Assembly (NCBI RefSeq): GCF_900591205.1
Contig: NZ_UUPU01000029.1
Location: 310,001-374,000, forward strand
Direction: 5' to 3'
Origin: Pseudomonas viridiflava
GTDB taxonomy: Bacteria; Pseudomonadota; Gammaproteobacteria; Pseudomonadales; Pseudomonadaceae
Length of the DNA: 64,000 nucleotides
Positions 52,257-60,696 of this stretch are shown here, in pieces. Both the position numbers and the translations under genes were made by a program. How positions within the stretch are numbered: the stretch's first letter is position 1; every line of letters begins with the position of its first letter. The notes below the pieces were generated by a model. It was not told the origin of the DNA, did not search any database, and saw only the letters and a list, made by a program, of their open reading frames with translations.

Positions 52257-53311
52257 TGCTGGGCCACCTCATGCTGCTGCGCGACGGGCTGAGTATCGAC
52301 GCTGGCTTGCACCGACATGCCGACCCGCAGACGTTCAATGTGCGCCTGGCCCGGTTCAAGAACGATCTTCACCGGAATGCGCTGCACTACCTTGGTGAAG
52401 TTGCCGGTGGCGTTGTCGGGTTTGACCGAGGCGAATGTCACGCCGGTCGCGGGCGCCAGGCTTTGCAGATGACCATTGAGCAACTCGCCGTCGAGGCTGT
52501 CGACACGCACCTGCACCGCCTGGCCGGCATGCATATGCGAGAGCTGGGTTTCCTGGAAGTTGGCTACCACGTAAGCCTCGGCCAACGGCACCACGGCGAG
52601 GATCTTGCTGCCCGGCGTCACATAGGCGCCGACCCGCACCGCACGCTCGCCGACCATGCCATCCACCGGCGCCACAATGCGCGTGTAAGACAGCTGATAG
52701 GTGGCTATTTCCAGCGCCGCCTGGGCGCGCTTGAGCCCACCTTCGGCCGCGTCACGCTGGGCGGTGAGGATTTCTACCTGCTTGCGTTCGGCCGCCAGTA
52801 CCGCCGTGGCGTTGGCCAGGCGTGCGCTAGCCTGGTCGATACGGGTCTTGGCTTGCTGGGCGTTTTGCACGGTGCCCGCGCCCACGCCGGCGAGGTGGTT
52901 GTAGCGGTTCAGTTCATGTTCGGCGAAAGCCACCTCAGCGCGGTCTGCCGCCACGGTGGCCTGGGCCTGGGCGATCACCGAGCTCTGTCGCTCCACGGTC
53001 GCGGTGGCGTTTTTCAGCTGGGCTTGAGCGACCAGGGTGTCGGCATCGGCGGCCTGGGCGGCGGCGCGAAAATCACGGTCGTCGATCAGCGCCAGCAACT
53101 GGCCGGCCTTGACGCGCTGGTTGTCTTCCACCAGCACTTCCTTGATAAAGCCCGCCACACGCGGCGCGACCAGCGTGAAATCGGCGGCGATGAAGGCGTC
53201 GTTGGTGACCTGGCGCTTGCTGCCCAGCACACCCGGCGCGACCAGGTACACCAGCACGCCAACGGCAAATACGGCGATAACGGAGACGGCAATTTTGTCT
53301 TTGCGTTTCAT
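52253..53311 (-). CDS. EmrA/HlyD-family periplasmic adaptor
   Basis: A 352-residue membrane fusion protein: N-terminal helix (IAVSVIAVFAVGVLVYLVA), first lipoyl half (APRVAGFIKEVLVEDNQRVKAGQLL), a long alpha-hairpin (about 75-205), second lipoyl half (YTRIVAPVDGMVGERAVRVGAYV), and barrel. The long hairpin and VTNDAFI opening fit the EmrA group that pairs with DHA2 MFS pumps. AAGGA lies 7 bases before the start. It links the MFS protein and outer-membrane channel. Confidence 0.92.
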   Translation of the reverse strand: MKRKDKIAVSVIAVFAVGVLVYLVAPGVLGSKRQVTNDAFIAADFTLVAPRVAGFIKEVLVEDNQRVKAGQLLALIDDRDFRAAAQAADADTLVAQAQLKNATATVERQSSVIAQAQATVAADRAEVAFAEHELNRYNHLAGVGAGTVQNAQQAKTRIDQASARLANATAVLAAERKQVEILTAQRDAAEGGLKRAQAALEIATYQLSYTRIVAPVDGMVGERAVRVGAYVTPGSKILAVVPLAEAYVVANFQETQLSHMHAGQAVQVRVDSLDGELLNGHLQSLAPATGVTFASVKPDNATGNFTKVVQRIPVKIVLEPGQAHIERLRVGMSVQASVDTQPVAQQHEVAQQ

Positions 53312-53326
53312 GAGAAATCCTTGTGG

Positions 53327-54862
53327 CTAGATCGGAGCGCGGGGCGGAAAGATCCGCGTGGGCATCCAGAAAATCAGCAGGATCAACGCCACCGCGACAC
53401 CGGCCATGACGTAATAAAGATCCGAAGAAGTCAGCACCACGGCCTGCTGGTGCAGGCGGTGGGCCAGGCCGGGCGCGTCGCCATCGGCCAGGGGCGAGTT
53501 GCCCAGGCGGTCTACCAGCATGGTCGAGTGAAAGTGCAGACGCTGGGTGGTCAACGCATCCAGCACGCCGGTGGCGATCACGGCGGCCAGGCCCTTGATG
53601 GTGTTGAACCAGGCCGAGGCGAACGGCCCGTCAGTTGGTTGGATACTGCCGGTGGAGAGCATCAGCAGCGGCAACACGGCCATCGGTTGCCCGAAGATTT
53701 GCAGCAGGTACAGGCCGTAGAAGTCGTCGCGAATCCACGCCGAGGTCAGGTGCGCACTGCCCACGCAACACAGCACCAGCATGCCCAGCCCGATCCCCAG
53801 CACCCAACGGCAATCAACCCAGCGCAGGTTGCACAGCGCCGCTACCAGCGGCAGCGCGATCAATTGCGGCACGGCCATCAGCAGCATCAGCGGCGCGGTT
53901 TGCAGGGGGCGATACCCCTGAACCTGGGCCAGGAAGCTCGACGGGATGATGATCACCGACGTCAGCACCATCAGCACCCCGGCCAGCACGATCAAGGCGA
54001 ACGACAGGTTGCGCAGGCCGAGCATCTGCAGCTTGAAAAACGGCATCGGGTGCGACCATTCGTTGACCATGAACAACACCAGCAACACCACCCCGCCGCA
54101 CAGCAGGAAGGTGATCAGGCCCGACTCGAACCAGTCCAGGCGATTGCCTTGCAGAATGCCGATCACCAGCATGCAGATCGCCGGGAACCCCAGCAGCAGG
54201 CCGCGCCAGTTGAACTGCTTGAAGCGCTCCAGACGCAGCGGGTCCTGCGGCAAGCCGTAGGCCACGGCGGCCATCGCCAGCAGGCACGGCCCGACGATCT
54301 GCCAGAACGCCCACTGCCAGCCGACGTACTCGGTCCACAGCGCCGCCAATGGCGTGCCGAGGCTCGGGCCGAACGTGGCGGTGAGCGCGTAGCCGGCCAG
54401 GCCATACAACTTCACGTTGGCCGGCAGGAAACGCAGCGCGACGGTCATCAGCATCGGCGGCAATGCGCCACCGGCCAGACCTTGCACGGTACGCAGCAGC
54501 AGCAGGCTTTCGTAGTTCGGCGCGAACGGGCACAGGATGCCCAGCACGGTGAACAGGCCGATGGCGCAGAGGGTGAAGCGGCGCAGGGAAAAGGTCACCG
54601 AACACCAGGGCGCAAAGGCCATGGCCGACACGGAGGTGGCGGTGTAGGCCGCGACCAGCCAGGTGCCTTCGTCAAAACCGATGTACAGCGCACCGCGAAT
54701 ATCGGCGAGGGCCACCTTGGTGACCATCTCGTTGAGACCGGACACCAGCACCGCCAGCAACACGCCGACGAGGCCGATGATGATTCTCAGGCCGAACACT
54801 GGCGGGGTTATCGCGACGGGTTTGGCTGCGGCCGCATGGGTGGGGGCAGCGAGGGACGTCAT
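53327..54862 (-). CDS. MFS multidrug transporter, DHA2 (EmrB-like) family
   Basis: A 511-residue inner-membrane protein with about 14 hydrophobic segments. Motif A-like loops and the DHA2 motif FGPSLGTPLAALW (motif C region, GPxxG) are visible; the phrase DEGTWLVAAYTATSVSAMAF in the first loop is typical of EmrB relatives. It exports hydrophobic drugs or organic compounds in exchange for protons through the EmrA-type adaptor and OMF. First gene of the unit; no regulator is coupled to it, but the LysR gene starts on the same strand upstream (stop at 55098). Upstream AT-rich bases 54895-54950 probably hold the promoter. Confidence 0.92.
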   Translation of the reverse strand: MTSLAAPTHAAAAKPVAITPPVFGLRIIIGLVGVLLAVLVSGLNEMVTKVALADIRGALYIGFDEGTWLVAAYTATSVSAMAFAPWCSVTFSLRRFTLCAIGLFTVLGILCPFAPNYESLLLLRTVQGLAGGALPPMLMTVALRFLPANVKLYGLAGYALTATFGPSLGTPLAALWTEYVGWQWAFWQIVGPCLLAMAAVAYGLPQDPLRLERFKQFNWRGLLLGFPAICMLVIGILQGNRLDWFESGLITFLLCGGVVLLVLFMVNEWSHPMPFFKLQMLGLRNLSFALIVLAGVLMVLTSVIIIPSSFLAQVQGYRPLQTAPLMLLMAVPQLIALPLVAALCNLRWVDCRWVLGIGLGMLVLCCVGSAHLTSAWIRDDFYGLYLLQIFGQPMAVLPLLMLSTGSIQPTDGPFASAWFNTIKGLAAVIATGVLDALTTQRLHFHSTMLVDRLGNSPLADGDAPGLAHRLHQQAVVLTSSDLYYVMAGVAVALILLIFWMPTRIFPPRAPI

Positions 54863-54981
54863 GAACAGGTAACTCGGGATGATAAATACCCGAGCAGTTT
54901 AATCAGGCACACACATGACAAAAAGTTACTTGTTGATAGTTTATAAGTGCGCCAGACGCAAACCTCAATCCACCAGAAGTC

Positions 54982-55077
54982 AAATGTGGGAGGGGGCTTG
55001 CCCCCGATGGCGGTGGGGCAGTGACACATTTATCAAGTGACACACCCTCATCGGGGGCAAGCGCCCTCCCACATTTT
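54982..55077. repeat. REPIN of the GTGGGAGGGGGCTTGCC type
   Basis: AATGTGGGAGGGGGCTTGCC plus CCCGATGGCGG on the left, and CATCGGGGGCAAGCGCCCTCCCACATT on the right, with a spacer of about 35 bases. It lies just downstream of the LysR gene (minus strand) and upstream of the MFS gene. Confidence 0.88.
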
Positions 55078-55097
55078 GATCTTGTATAACCAGAGAA

Positions 55098-56018
55098 TCA
55101 GCTGGGTTGGGCTTCCAGCCATGTGGCGTGGCAGCTCTCGCGCAGGGTTTCGCGCAGCCACTTGTGGGCCGGGTCATTGTCGAAGCGCGGGTGCCAGGAT
55201 TGGGCCAGCACCAGGGTCGGCAGGGAGATCGGCAGGGCAAAAGCGCGCAGCGGCAGCTTGAGGCGTTTGGCGCTGTAAAGCGCCTCCTTGGGCACCGGCA
55301 GAATCAGATCGGAATCGGGCAACATGAACATCGCGCCGTGAAAACCCGGGGCGATCATTGCCACGCGGCGCTCCAGGCCCTGGGCATTCAGCGCGGTGTC
55401 GATCGGCCCCCGGGCAATGCCGCGCCGCGAGATGCTGATATGTGAATAGCTGGCAAACCGCGCGGCGGTGATTTCTTCATCGAACAACGGGTGATCTTCG
55501 CGTGCGAGGCCCACGAAGGTGGTGGAAAACAGGTTCTGCACTTTCACTTCAGGGCTCACAGGCATGGTGTTGCTCACCCGCAAATCCAGGCGCCCTTCGC
55601 GCAGCGCCTCATCGTCGGTGTCGCCCTCGGGCACAAAACACAGTTCGCACAGCGGCGCCACGCGCTCCATGGTGTCGAACAGGCGACCGCCATACACGCC
55701 GATAAAAAAGTCATTGGCGCGCACGCTGAAACGGCGGCGCAGGGTGCTCAAGTCCACCTGGTCGGCGGAGCGAAACAACAGCGCGGCCTGTTCCACTACA
55801 TTGCGCACCTGGCCTTGCAACTGCAGGGCCTTGGGCGTCGGCACCAGGCCGCGACCGGCGCGCACCAGGATCGGGTCACCTACGGCCTCGCGAATGCGCG
55901 TGAGGGTACGGCTCATGGCGGCCGGGCTGAGGTTCATGCGCCGCGCCGCACCGACCACACTGCCCTCGTCGAGCAAGGCGTCGAGGGCGACCAGCAGGTT
56001 CATGTCCGGTAGTTGCAT
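55098..56018 (-). CDS. LysR-family transcriptional regulator
   Basis: A 306-residue protein. The N-terminal winged helix-turn-helix is DMNLLVALDALLDEGSVVGAARRMNLSPAAMSRTLTRIRE; the effector-binding domain (about 95-300) follows with two alpha/beta lobes (RLDLRVSNTMPV, then MIAPGFHGAMFMLPDSDLILPVP). Start ATG at 56018; a further ATG lies five codons inside. No divergent gene lies beside its start (the TonB-like gene at 56071 converges to it on the same strand), so its target is not evident; the MFS unit downstream is one candidate. Confidence 0.9.
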   Translation of the reverse strand: MQLPDMNLLVALDALLDEGSVVGAARRMNLSPAAMSRTLTRIREAVGDPILVRAGRGLVPTPKALQLQGQVRNVVEQAALLFRSADQVDLSTLRRRFSVRANDFFIGVYGGRLFDTMERVAPLCELCFVPEGDTDDEALREGRLDLRVSNTMPVSPEVKVQNLFSTTFVGLAREDHPLFDEEITAARFASYSHISISRRGIARGPIDTALNAQGLERRVAMIAPGFHGAMFMLPDSDLILPVPKEALYSAKRLKLPLRAFALPISLPTLVLAQSWHPRFDNDPAHKWLRETLRESCHATWLEAQPS

Positions 56019-56070
56019 GCCAAGCACTCATGATGTTTGGGGAGTACAGCGCACGCAATCCTAGCAGGCT

Positions 56071-56697
56071 TTACAGGTAGCGCTTCAGGTTACGGGGCAG
56101 GTATTCGGCGTAGGTTCGCCGGGGATTGGCCTGGCACTTGCGCACGATGTCCGGCAGGGCGTTTTCCAGCTCGTCGGCCCGGGCCAGGCCCTCGTTGTAG
56201 TCGCTTTTGCCACTTAATGCCGGGAACATCACCGCAACGCGGGTAATCGCAAAGCTCTTCATGGCGATCAACGGGCGCGTGGGATGCTCCTGACGGAACT
56301 GGCTGACTTCGCCGTTCAACGTGCTGCAGGATTGATAGGTGGTTTGCGTAAAGCTCAGTTGAACGGCTTCACTGACGGTTGGCGACGGCGAGAAAATCAT
56401 GTCGTTTTGCGCCTCAATCACCGCCGGCTGATCGGCATTCACTGTCCAGGGTTTGAAGCGCCATTGTTTGCCTGCGCTCACGGCAGCGGCAGCGAAATCC
56501 GGGCGGGTGGCGCTGAGCGCTTTTACTTCGCTGACCGTGCCGTCGTTGTGAATATTCAGGCTGATACGCGCATGCCCCTGGGTGGTGATCAAGGCTGAAG
56601 GGTAGACCGGCTTGGGCATCGACACCGCTTCGGGCACGAACTCAGCCAACACCGAGGTCGACAAACACAAGGCAGCTGCCAAGACTAAAAAACGCAT
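56071..56697 (-). CDS. TonB C-terminal-like periplasmic protein
   Basis: A 208-residue secreted protein: signal peptide (MRFLVLAAALCLSTSVLA), then a TonB-type C-terminal domain at about 28-105 (MPKPVYPSALITTQGHARISLNIHNDGTVSEVKAL and AGKQWRFKPWTV). A further helical region of about 100 residues with two Cys follows. Real TonB proteins carry an N-terminal membrane anchor and Pro-rich linker, which are absent, so this protein cannot by itself transduce energy; it is a free periplasmic member of the family. It has no companion ExbBD genes here. Confidence 0.8.
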   Translation of the reverse strand: MRFLVLAAALCLSTSVLAEFVPEAVSMPKPVYPSALITTQGHARISLNIHNDGTVSEVKALSATRPDFAAAAVSAGKQWRFKPWTVNADQPAVIEAQNDMIFSPSPTVSEAVQLSFTQTTYQSCSTLNGEVSQFRQEHPTRPLIAMKSFAITRVAVMFPALSGKSDYNEGLARADELENALPDIVRKCQANPRRTYAEYLPRNLKRYL

Positions 56698-56795
56698 GTT
56701 CGTAAATCCTTTTACCAGACCATGACGACGCCATCACGGCGCCAAATCAGGCCGGCATTATCGGACTCACACCCACCAAGAGCAATCATTCCTAT

Positions 56796-57644
56796 TTAGC
56801 GCTGCATGCCCCAGCGTTTCACCGTGAGCCGCTCGAAGGTGTCAAACACCAGGTTTTCCACCAGCAAGCCGATCAGAATCACCACGGCCAACCCGGCGAA
56901 CACCTTGTCGGTGTACAGCTCGTTGCGGTTCTGGAAAATGTACCAGCCCAAGCCGCCCTTGCCGCTGGTGGCGCCGAAAACCAGCTCGGCGGCGATCAGC
57001 GTACGCCAGGCAAATGCCCAGCCGATTTTCAGGCCGGCCAGAATCGACGGCAACGCCGCCGGAATCAGGATGAACAGCACAAACCGCATGCCCTTGAGAC
57101 CATAGTTGCGACCGGCCATGCGCAGGGTTTCGGACACGCCAAGGAACCCCGAGTAAGTGTTCAGCGCCAACGCCCACAACACCGAATGCACCAGCACGAA
57201 AATCAGGCTGTTCTGCCCCAGGCCAAACCACAGTAGCGCCAACGGCAGCAAGGCGATTGCCGGCAACGGGTTGAACATCGAGGTCAGGGTGCTCAGCAGG
57301 TCGCGACCCAACTGCGTCGACACCGCCAGCGTGGTCAAGGCAAACGCCAGCACGATACCGATCAGATAGCCCTTGATCAGCACCGCCAGCGAAATACTCA
57401 CTTTGCTCAGCAACTCACCACTGAGCAGGCCGTCGTACAGCGCGGCGGATGTTTGCAGGAAGCTCGGCAGCAGCAGGTCGTTATTCTGGTAGCGGGCGAC
57501 CGCTTCCCAGAGGATCGCCAGCACGATCAGGATCAAGCCTTTACGCAGCCAGCCTTGTTGCCACAGGCGTTGGCGCAGGGGCAGCTCGCGTTCCACGGGG
57601 ACGCTGAGCAGCGGTTCGAGGGTAACTTCAAATTCCTGGCGCAT
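56796..57644 (-). CDS. ABC transporter permease, SsuC/TauC type
   Basis: A 282-residue permease with about six membrane helices. The EAA loop that docks on the ATPase is present in ETLRMAGRNYGLKGMRFVLFILIPAALPSILAGLKIGWA. ATG at 57644 follows AAGGGG by about six bases; an earlier ATG is five codons upstream. It is the third gene of the binding protein-ATPase-permease unit, 11 bases after the ATPase. Substrates of the family are nitrate, alkanesulfonates, taurine and related anions. Confidence 0.92.
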   Translation of the reverse strand: MRQEFEVTLEPLLSVPVERELPLRQRLWQQGWLRKGLILIVLAILWEAVARYQNNDLLLPSFLQTSAALYDGLLSGELLSKVSISLAVLIKGYLIGIVLAFALTTLAVSTQLGRDLLSTLTSMFNPLPAIALLPLALLWFGLGQNSLIFVLVHSVLWALALNTYSGFLGVSETLRMAGRNYGLKGMRFVLFILIPAALPSILAGLKIGWAFAWRTLIAAELVFGATSGKGGLGWYIFQNRNELYTDKVFAGLAVVILIGLLVENLVFDTFERLTVKRWGMQR

Positions 57645-57655
57645 GGGCGGCCCCT

Positions 57656-58507
57656 TCAATAAGCGATGCGGATATCGGCGAAGCCCAACTCAAGTTCGGC
57701 CTCGGGCGCTTCATCGAACAGCAGCCGATGAATGCGCCGTGCCGACGCCTGGAACTCCACACCACCGAGGCTGTGCAGGTCATATTGATGGCTGTGGACT
57801 TCAGCGCGCACGCGCCCCGGGTGCGGCGACAGCAACAGGATGCGATTACCCACCACCAATGCTTCTTCGATGGAGTGGGTGACGAACAACAGGGTGAACC
57901 GCACCTCCTCCCAGAGCAGCAGCAATTCTTCCTGCATCTTGCGTCGGGTCAGGGCGTCAAGGGCGGCAAAGGGCTCGTCCATCAGCAGGATTTTCGGCTG
58001 CATGGCCAGGGCGCGGGCGATCGCCACGCGAGCTTTCATGCCTCCGGAAAGGGTATGCGGGTAAGCGTCGGCAAACGCACTCAGGCCGACTTTTTCGAGG
58101 TAGTGCAGCGCACGCTCCTCGGCCTCGCGACGCTTCAGGGTTTTCGATGCCAGCAGCGGGAACATCACGTTCTGTTTGACGGTTTTCCACGGTGGCAGCT
58201 GGTCGAATTCCTGGAACACCACGATGCGATCCGGGCCCGGTTGTTCGACCTTTTGGCCCAACAGGCGGATCTCGCCTTCACAGGGTTTGATAAACCCGGC
58301 GATGGACTTGAGCAACGTGGACTTGCCGCAGCCCGACGGGCCGAGCAACACGTAGCGATCCGCCGGGTCGATTTCGAAACTGACCTGGTGGGTGGCCCGC
58401 ACCACGCGCTCGGGGGTGCGGTATTCCAGGCTGACATTATCCACCGCCAGCAGGGGCTCGGTGGTGGGCAGGTTGCTGGCCGTGTGGCCTTGCAAGGGCG
58501 CGTTCAT
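57656..58507 (-). CDS. ABC transporter ATP-binding protein, SsuB/TauB type
   Basis: A 283-residue ATPase: Walker A GPSGCGKST, Q-loop VFQEFDQLPPW, signature LSGGMKARVAIARAL, Walker B ILLMDEPFAALD, and H-loop VTHSIEEA. The start at 58507 (MNAPLQGH) has AAGGA eight to nine bases upstream, where it lies one base after the binding-protein stop codon. It energises uptake of a sulfonate-like anion. A C-terminal extension of about 45 residues (SHQYDLHSLGG...) is ordinary for the group. Confidence 0.93.
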   Translation of the reverse strand: MNAPLQGHTASNLPTTEPLLAVDNVSLEYRTPERVVRATHQVSFEIDPADRYVLLGPSGCGKSTLLKSIAGFIKPCEGEIRLLGQKVEQPGPDRIVVFQEFDQLPPWKTVKQNVMFPLLASKTLKRREAEERALHYLEKVGLSAFADAYPHTLSGGMKARVAIARALAMQPKILLMDEPFAALDALTRRKMQEELLLLWEEVRFTLLFVTHSIEEALVVGNRILLLSPHPGRVRAEVHSHQYDLHSLGGVEFQASARRIHRLLFDEAPEAELELGFADIRIAY

Positions 58508-58508
58508 C

Positions 58509-59534
58509 TCAACTTCCTTGCAGGGGCTTGGCGTCCTGGAAGAAGTAATCCTTCCACGATTCAGGCTTGTTCTTGATGGCGCCGACGCGGTAGAGGAATT
58601 CCGCCAGCGGGTAGGTATTTTTCGGGGTGACGCTGAATTCAAACTGCGGGTTATCAATGATTTTCAGCAACTCGGCGCGGTCGATCCTGGCTTTGGTGAC
58701 GCGGATGTAAGTGTCGGCCGCAGCGCCTTTATCGTGCTGGGCGAACTGTGCGGCTTCGGTCAACGCCTCGACGAACGCCTTATAGGTTTTGGGGTTGTCG
58801 TTGCGGAATTTCTCGGTGGCGAACAGCACGGTCGGCGAGTTCGGCCCCAACAGGTCGTAGGTGTTCAGCACCACGTGCACGTTAGGGTTGGCCAGAGCCT
58901 GGTCCTGGAACGGCGGGTTGGAAAAGTGCCCGGTCAGTTCGGTGCCGCCGGCGATCAGTGCAGCGGTGGCATCAGGGTGTGGGACGGCAACCGTGTACTT
59001 GTCGAGGCGATTGAATTCCTTGTCGCCCCACTGCTTGGCGGCGGCGTATTGCAGGAAACGCGATTGCACCGACACGCCTACGGCAGGCACGGCGATACGG
59101 TCTTTGTCGGTGAAGTCGGCAATGGTTTTGACCTTGGGATTGTTGCTCACCAGGTAGTACGGGAAGTTACCCAGGGAGGCCACGGCCTTGACGTTCTGCT
59201 TGCCGTGAGTGCGGTCCCAGATGGTCAGCAGCGGGCCAACGCCGGCGCCGGCAATGTCGATGGAACCGGAGAGCAGCGCGTCGTTCACCGCGGCGCCGCC
59301 CGACAACTGGGTCCAGTCGACCTTGATGTCGATACCTTCCTGCTTGCCGTATTTCTCGATCAGGTGCTGGTCGCGCACCACGTTGAGCAACAGGTAGACG
59401 ATGCCGAACTGTTCGGCGATGCGGATCTCGCCTTCGGCCTGTGCGGCGGCCGGGGCTACGAGGCTGCCGGCCAACAGGCTGACGCCCAGGCCGATCGTCG
59501 CCGCGAGCCGCGCAAATGGAATTTTCCTGGACAT
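58509..59534 (-). CDS. ABC transporter substrate-binding protein, sulfonate/nitrate type
   Basis: A 341-residue periplasmic binding protein with signal peptide (LAATIGLGVSLLAGSLVAPAAAQA). Two lobes with EIRIAEQFGIVYLLLNVV at the start, the SsuA-like KVDWTQLSGGAAVNDALLSGSIDIAGAGVGP block, and NFPYYLVSNN further on. Two ATG codons lie 6 bases apart (59540 and 59534); the second is preferred, since GGAG is at proper spacing from it. First ABC gene, 14 bases after the dioxygenase. The ligand is probably an organosulfonate or similar anion, by family. Confidence 0.9.
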   Translation of the reverse strand: MSRKIPFARLAATIGLGVSLLAGSLVAPAAAQAEGEIRIAEQFGIVYLLLNVVRDQHLIEKYGKQEGIDIKVDWTQLSGGAAVNDALLSGSIDIAGAGVGPLLTIWDRTHGKQNVKAVASLGNFPYYLVSNNPKVKTIADFTDKDRIAVPAVGVSVQSRFLQYAAAKQWGDKEFNRLDKYTVAVPHPDATAALIAGGTELTGHFSNPPFQDQALANPNVHVVLNTYDLLGPNSPTVLFATEKFRNDNPKTYKAFVEALTEAAQFAQHDKGAAADTYIRVTKARIDRAELLKIIDNPQFEFSVTPKNTYPLAEFLYRVGAIKNKPESWKDYFFQDAKPLQGS

Positions 59535-59548
59535 GGTCATGCTCCGAA

Positions 59549-60442
59549 TCAGAAAGGCGCGTCGCCCTGGATGGTGGTGCGAAACAGTTTGCGGCGCAGG
59601 TTGCTTGGGCAACCGGCCGCCAAGTGGATGAGCGAGCGGTTGTCCCAGAACACCAGGTCGTGGGGCTGCCATTGATGGCGATAGATGTTGTGCGCCAGCA
59701 CGCTGTGGGCGTAGAGCTGTGCCAGCAGGTCACGGCTTTCGTCTTCCGGCAGGCCGACGATGCGGGTGGTGAAACCCTCGCTGACGAACAGCGCCTTGCG
59801 GCCGTTTTCCGGGTGGGTGCGCACAATCGGGTGCACCACTTCAGCCACCTGGGCCAGTTGTTCCGGCGTCAGGGTCGGGCGCCAGTTGCCTTCGAATTTG
59901 GTCTCGCTGTAGCGCGCGGTGTAGGAGTGCGCGGCGCTGCGGCCTTCGACGGCTTTGCGCAAGTGCTCGGGCAGTTGGTCCCAGGCTTTGTGCATGTCGG
60001 CGAACAATGTATCGCCGCCCTCGGAAGGCAGTTCCTGGGCATGGAGCATCGAGCCCAGGCTCGGCAGTTCTTTATAGGACAGGTCCGAATGCCAGAATTT
60101 GCCCGCGTCACCCAGACCGATGGATTGGCCGTTTTCGATGATGTTGGAGACGATCAGGATTTCCGGGTGGTTGGCCAGCAGGAACTGCTTGAGTACGTGG
60201 ATCTGCAGCACGCCGAAGCGGCGGCTGAAGGCGATTTGTTGTTCGGGGGTGATACGTTGATCGCGGAACACCACGACGTGATGGTCCAGGTGCGCACGGT
60301 GAATGCGTGCGAAATCCTGCTCGCTGACCGGGCGAGACAAGTCCAGGCCAATGATCTCGGCGCCAACACTGCCGGGCAGTGGGCGAATCTCGAACGCTTG
60401 AGCGGTAGGGGTCGCTGTTGGAACAGTAGAGGTGGCGGACAT
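59549..60442 (-). CDS. TauD/TfdA-family Fe(II)/2-oxoglutarate dioxygenase
   Basis: A 297-residue enzyme. The iron triad is His118-x-Asp120 (in KFWHSDLSYKE) and His273 (NRSLIHLAAG); Arg284 or Arg288 (LRRKLFR) would bind 2-oxoglutarate. The phrase HDLVFWDNRSLIH is characteristic of TauD/TfdA. The family oxidises taurine, alkylsulfates or 2,4-D-like phenoxy acids. The ABC importer genes follow directly on the same strand (gap 14 bases), so uptake and oxidation of one substrate are coupled. It is the first gene of the unit, divergent from the GntR regulator, so the palindromes in 60443-60696 are likely its operators. Confidence 0.93.
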   Translation of the reverse strand: MSATSTVPTATPTAQAFEIRPLPGSVGAEIIGLDLSRPVSEQDFARIHRAHLDHHVVVFRDQRITPEQQIAFSRRFGVLQIHVLKQFLLANHPEILIVSNIIENGQSIGLGDAGKFWHSDLSYKELPSLGSMLHAQELPSEGGDTLFADMHKAWDQLPEHLRKAVEGRSAAHSYTARYSETKFEGNWRPTLTPEQLAQVAEVVHPIVRTHPENGRKALFVSEGFTTRIVGLPEDESRDLLAQLYAHSVLAHNIYRHQWQPHDLVFWDNRSLIHLAAGCPSNLRRKLFRTTIQGDAPF

Positions 60443-60487
60443 GAGGTCACTCCCGGTCAGACAGGTGAGTGACTTTATAGGTATAAG

Positions 60488-60508
60488 AACGGCTATTTAA
60501 ATACCGTT
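60488..60508. promoter_or_regulatory. Near-palindrome upstream of the dioxygenase gene
   Basis: AACGG-C-TATTTAAATA-CCGTT: an inverted repeat with one unpaired base around a perfect TATTTAAATA core, 46 bases upstream of the dioxygenase start. It is a candidate operator or -10-rich promoter core for the dioxygenase-ABC unit. Confidence 0.4.
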
Positions 60509-60649
60509 AATGAATATCCATATACGGGAATGTACCGCCAGCGTAAGACCCCACAAGGACGGATTGTGGGCGCCGGGAGCACTATGTTGAAGCGCTTACA
60601 AGCCGAAACCGTGCCCGTTTGACAAGCTTATAAGCAGTCTCTAGTGTGC

Positions 60650-60661
60650 ATTGGATCCAAT
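60650..60661. promoter_or_regulatory. Perfect 12-bp palindrome ATTGGATCCAAT, GntR/FCD (VanR-type) operator
   Basis: The site lies 36 bases before the GntR-family start codon. The same 12 bases are, to my knowledge, the operator bound by the FCD-type GntR repressor VanR of Caulobacter. Its presence next to an FCD regulator gene and divergent to a catabolic unit makes it the most probable binding site of the protein at 60697-61395. Confidence 0.65.
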
Positions 60662-60668
60662 TAGCCAC

Positions 60669-60689
60669 CTATCCTAATTAGGAGGATAG
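60669..60689. promoter_or_regulatory. Second palindrome overlapping the GntR ribosome site
   Basis: CTATCC...GGATAG arms enclose the perfect 12-bp palindrome TCCTAATTAGGA (60672-60683). The right arm overlaps the AGGAGG ribosome binding site for the GntR gene, so either a bound protein or a hairpin in the leader RNA could reduce its translation. Confidence 0.5.
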
Positions 60690-60696
60690 CGTAACC

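Noticed and set aside
52256..54946. An 896-codon plus-strand frame across the EmrA/EmrB genes
   Set aside because: Composition is extremely His/Gln/Arg-rich, typical of the reverse of a GC-rich membrane-protein gene, while the minus strand has complete, recognisable efflux genes.
30057..55077. CRISPR array
   Set aside because: The repeated sequences are inverted REP pairs of the Pseudomonas type at scattered positions, without regularly spaced direct repeats or cas genes.
56071..56697. A true TonB energy transducer
   Set aside because: It has a cleavable signal peptide rather than a membrane anchor, no Pro-rich linker, and no exbB/exbD genes.
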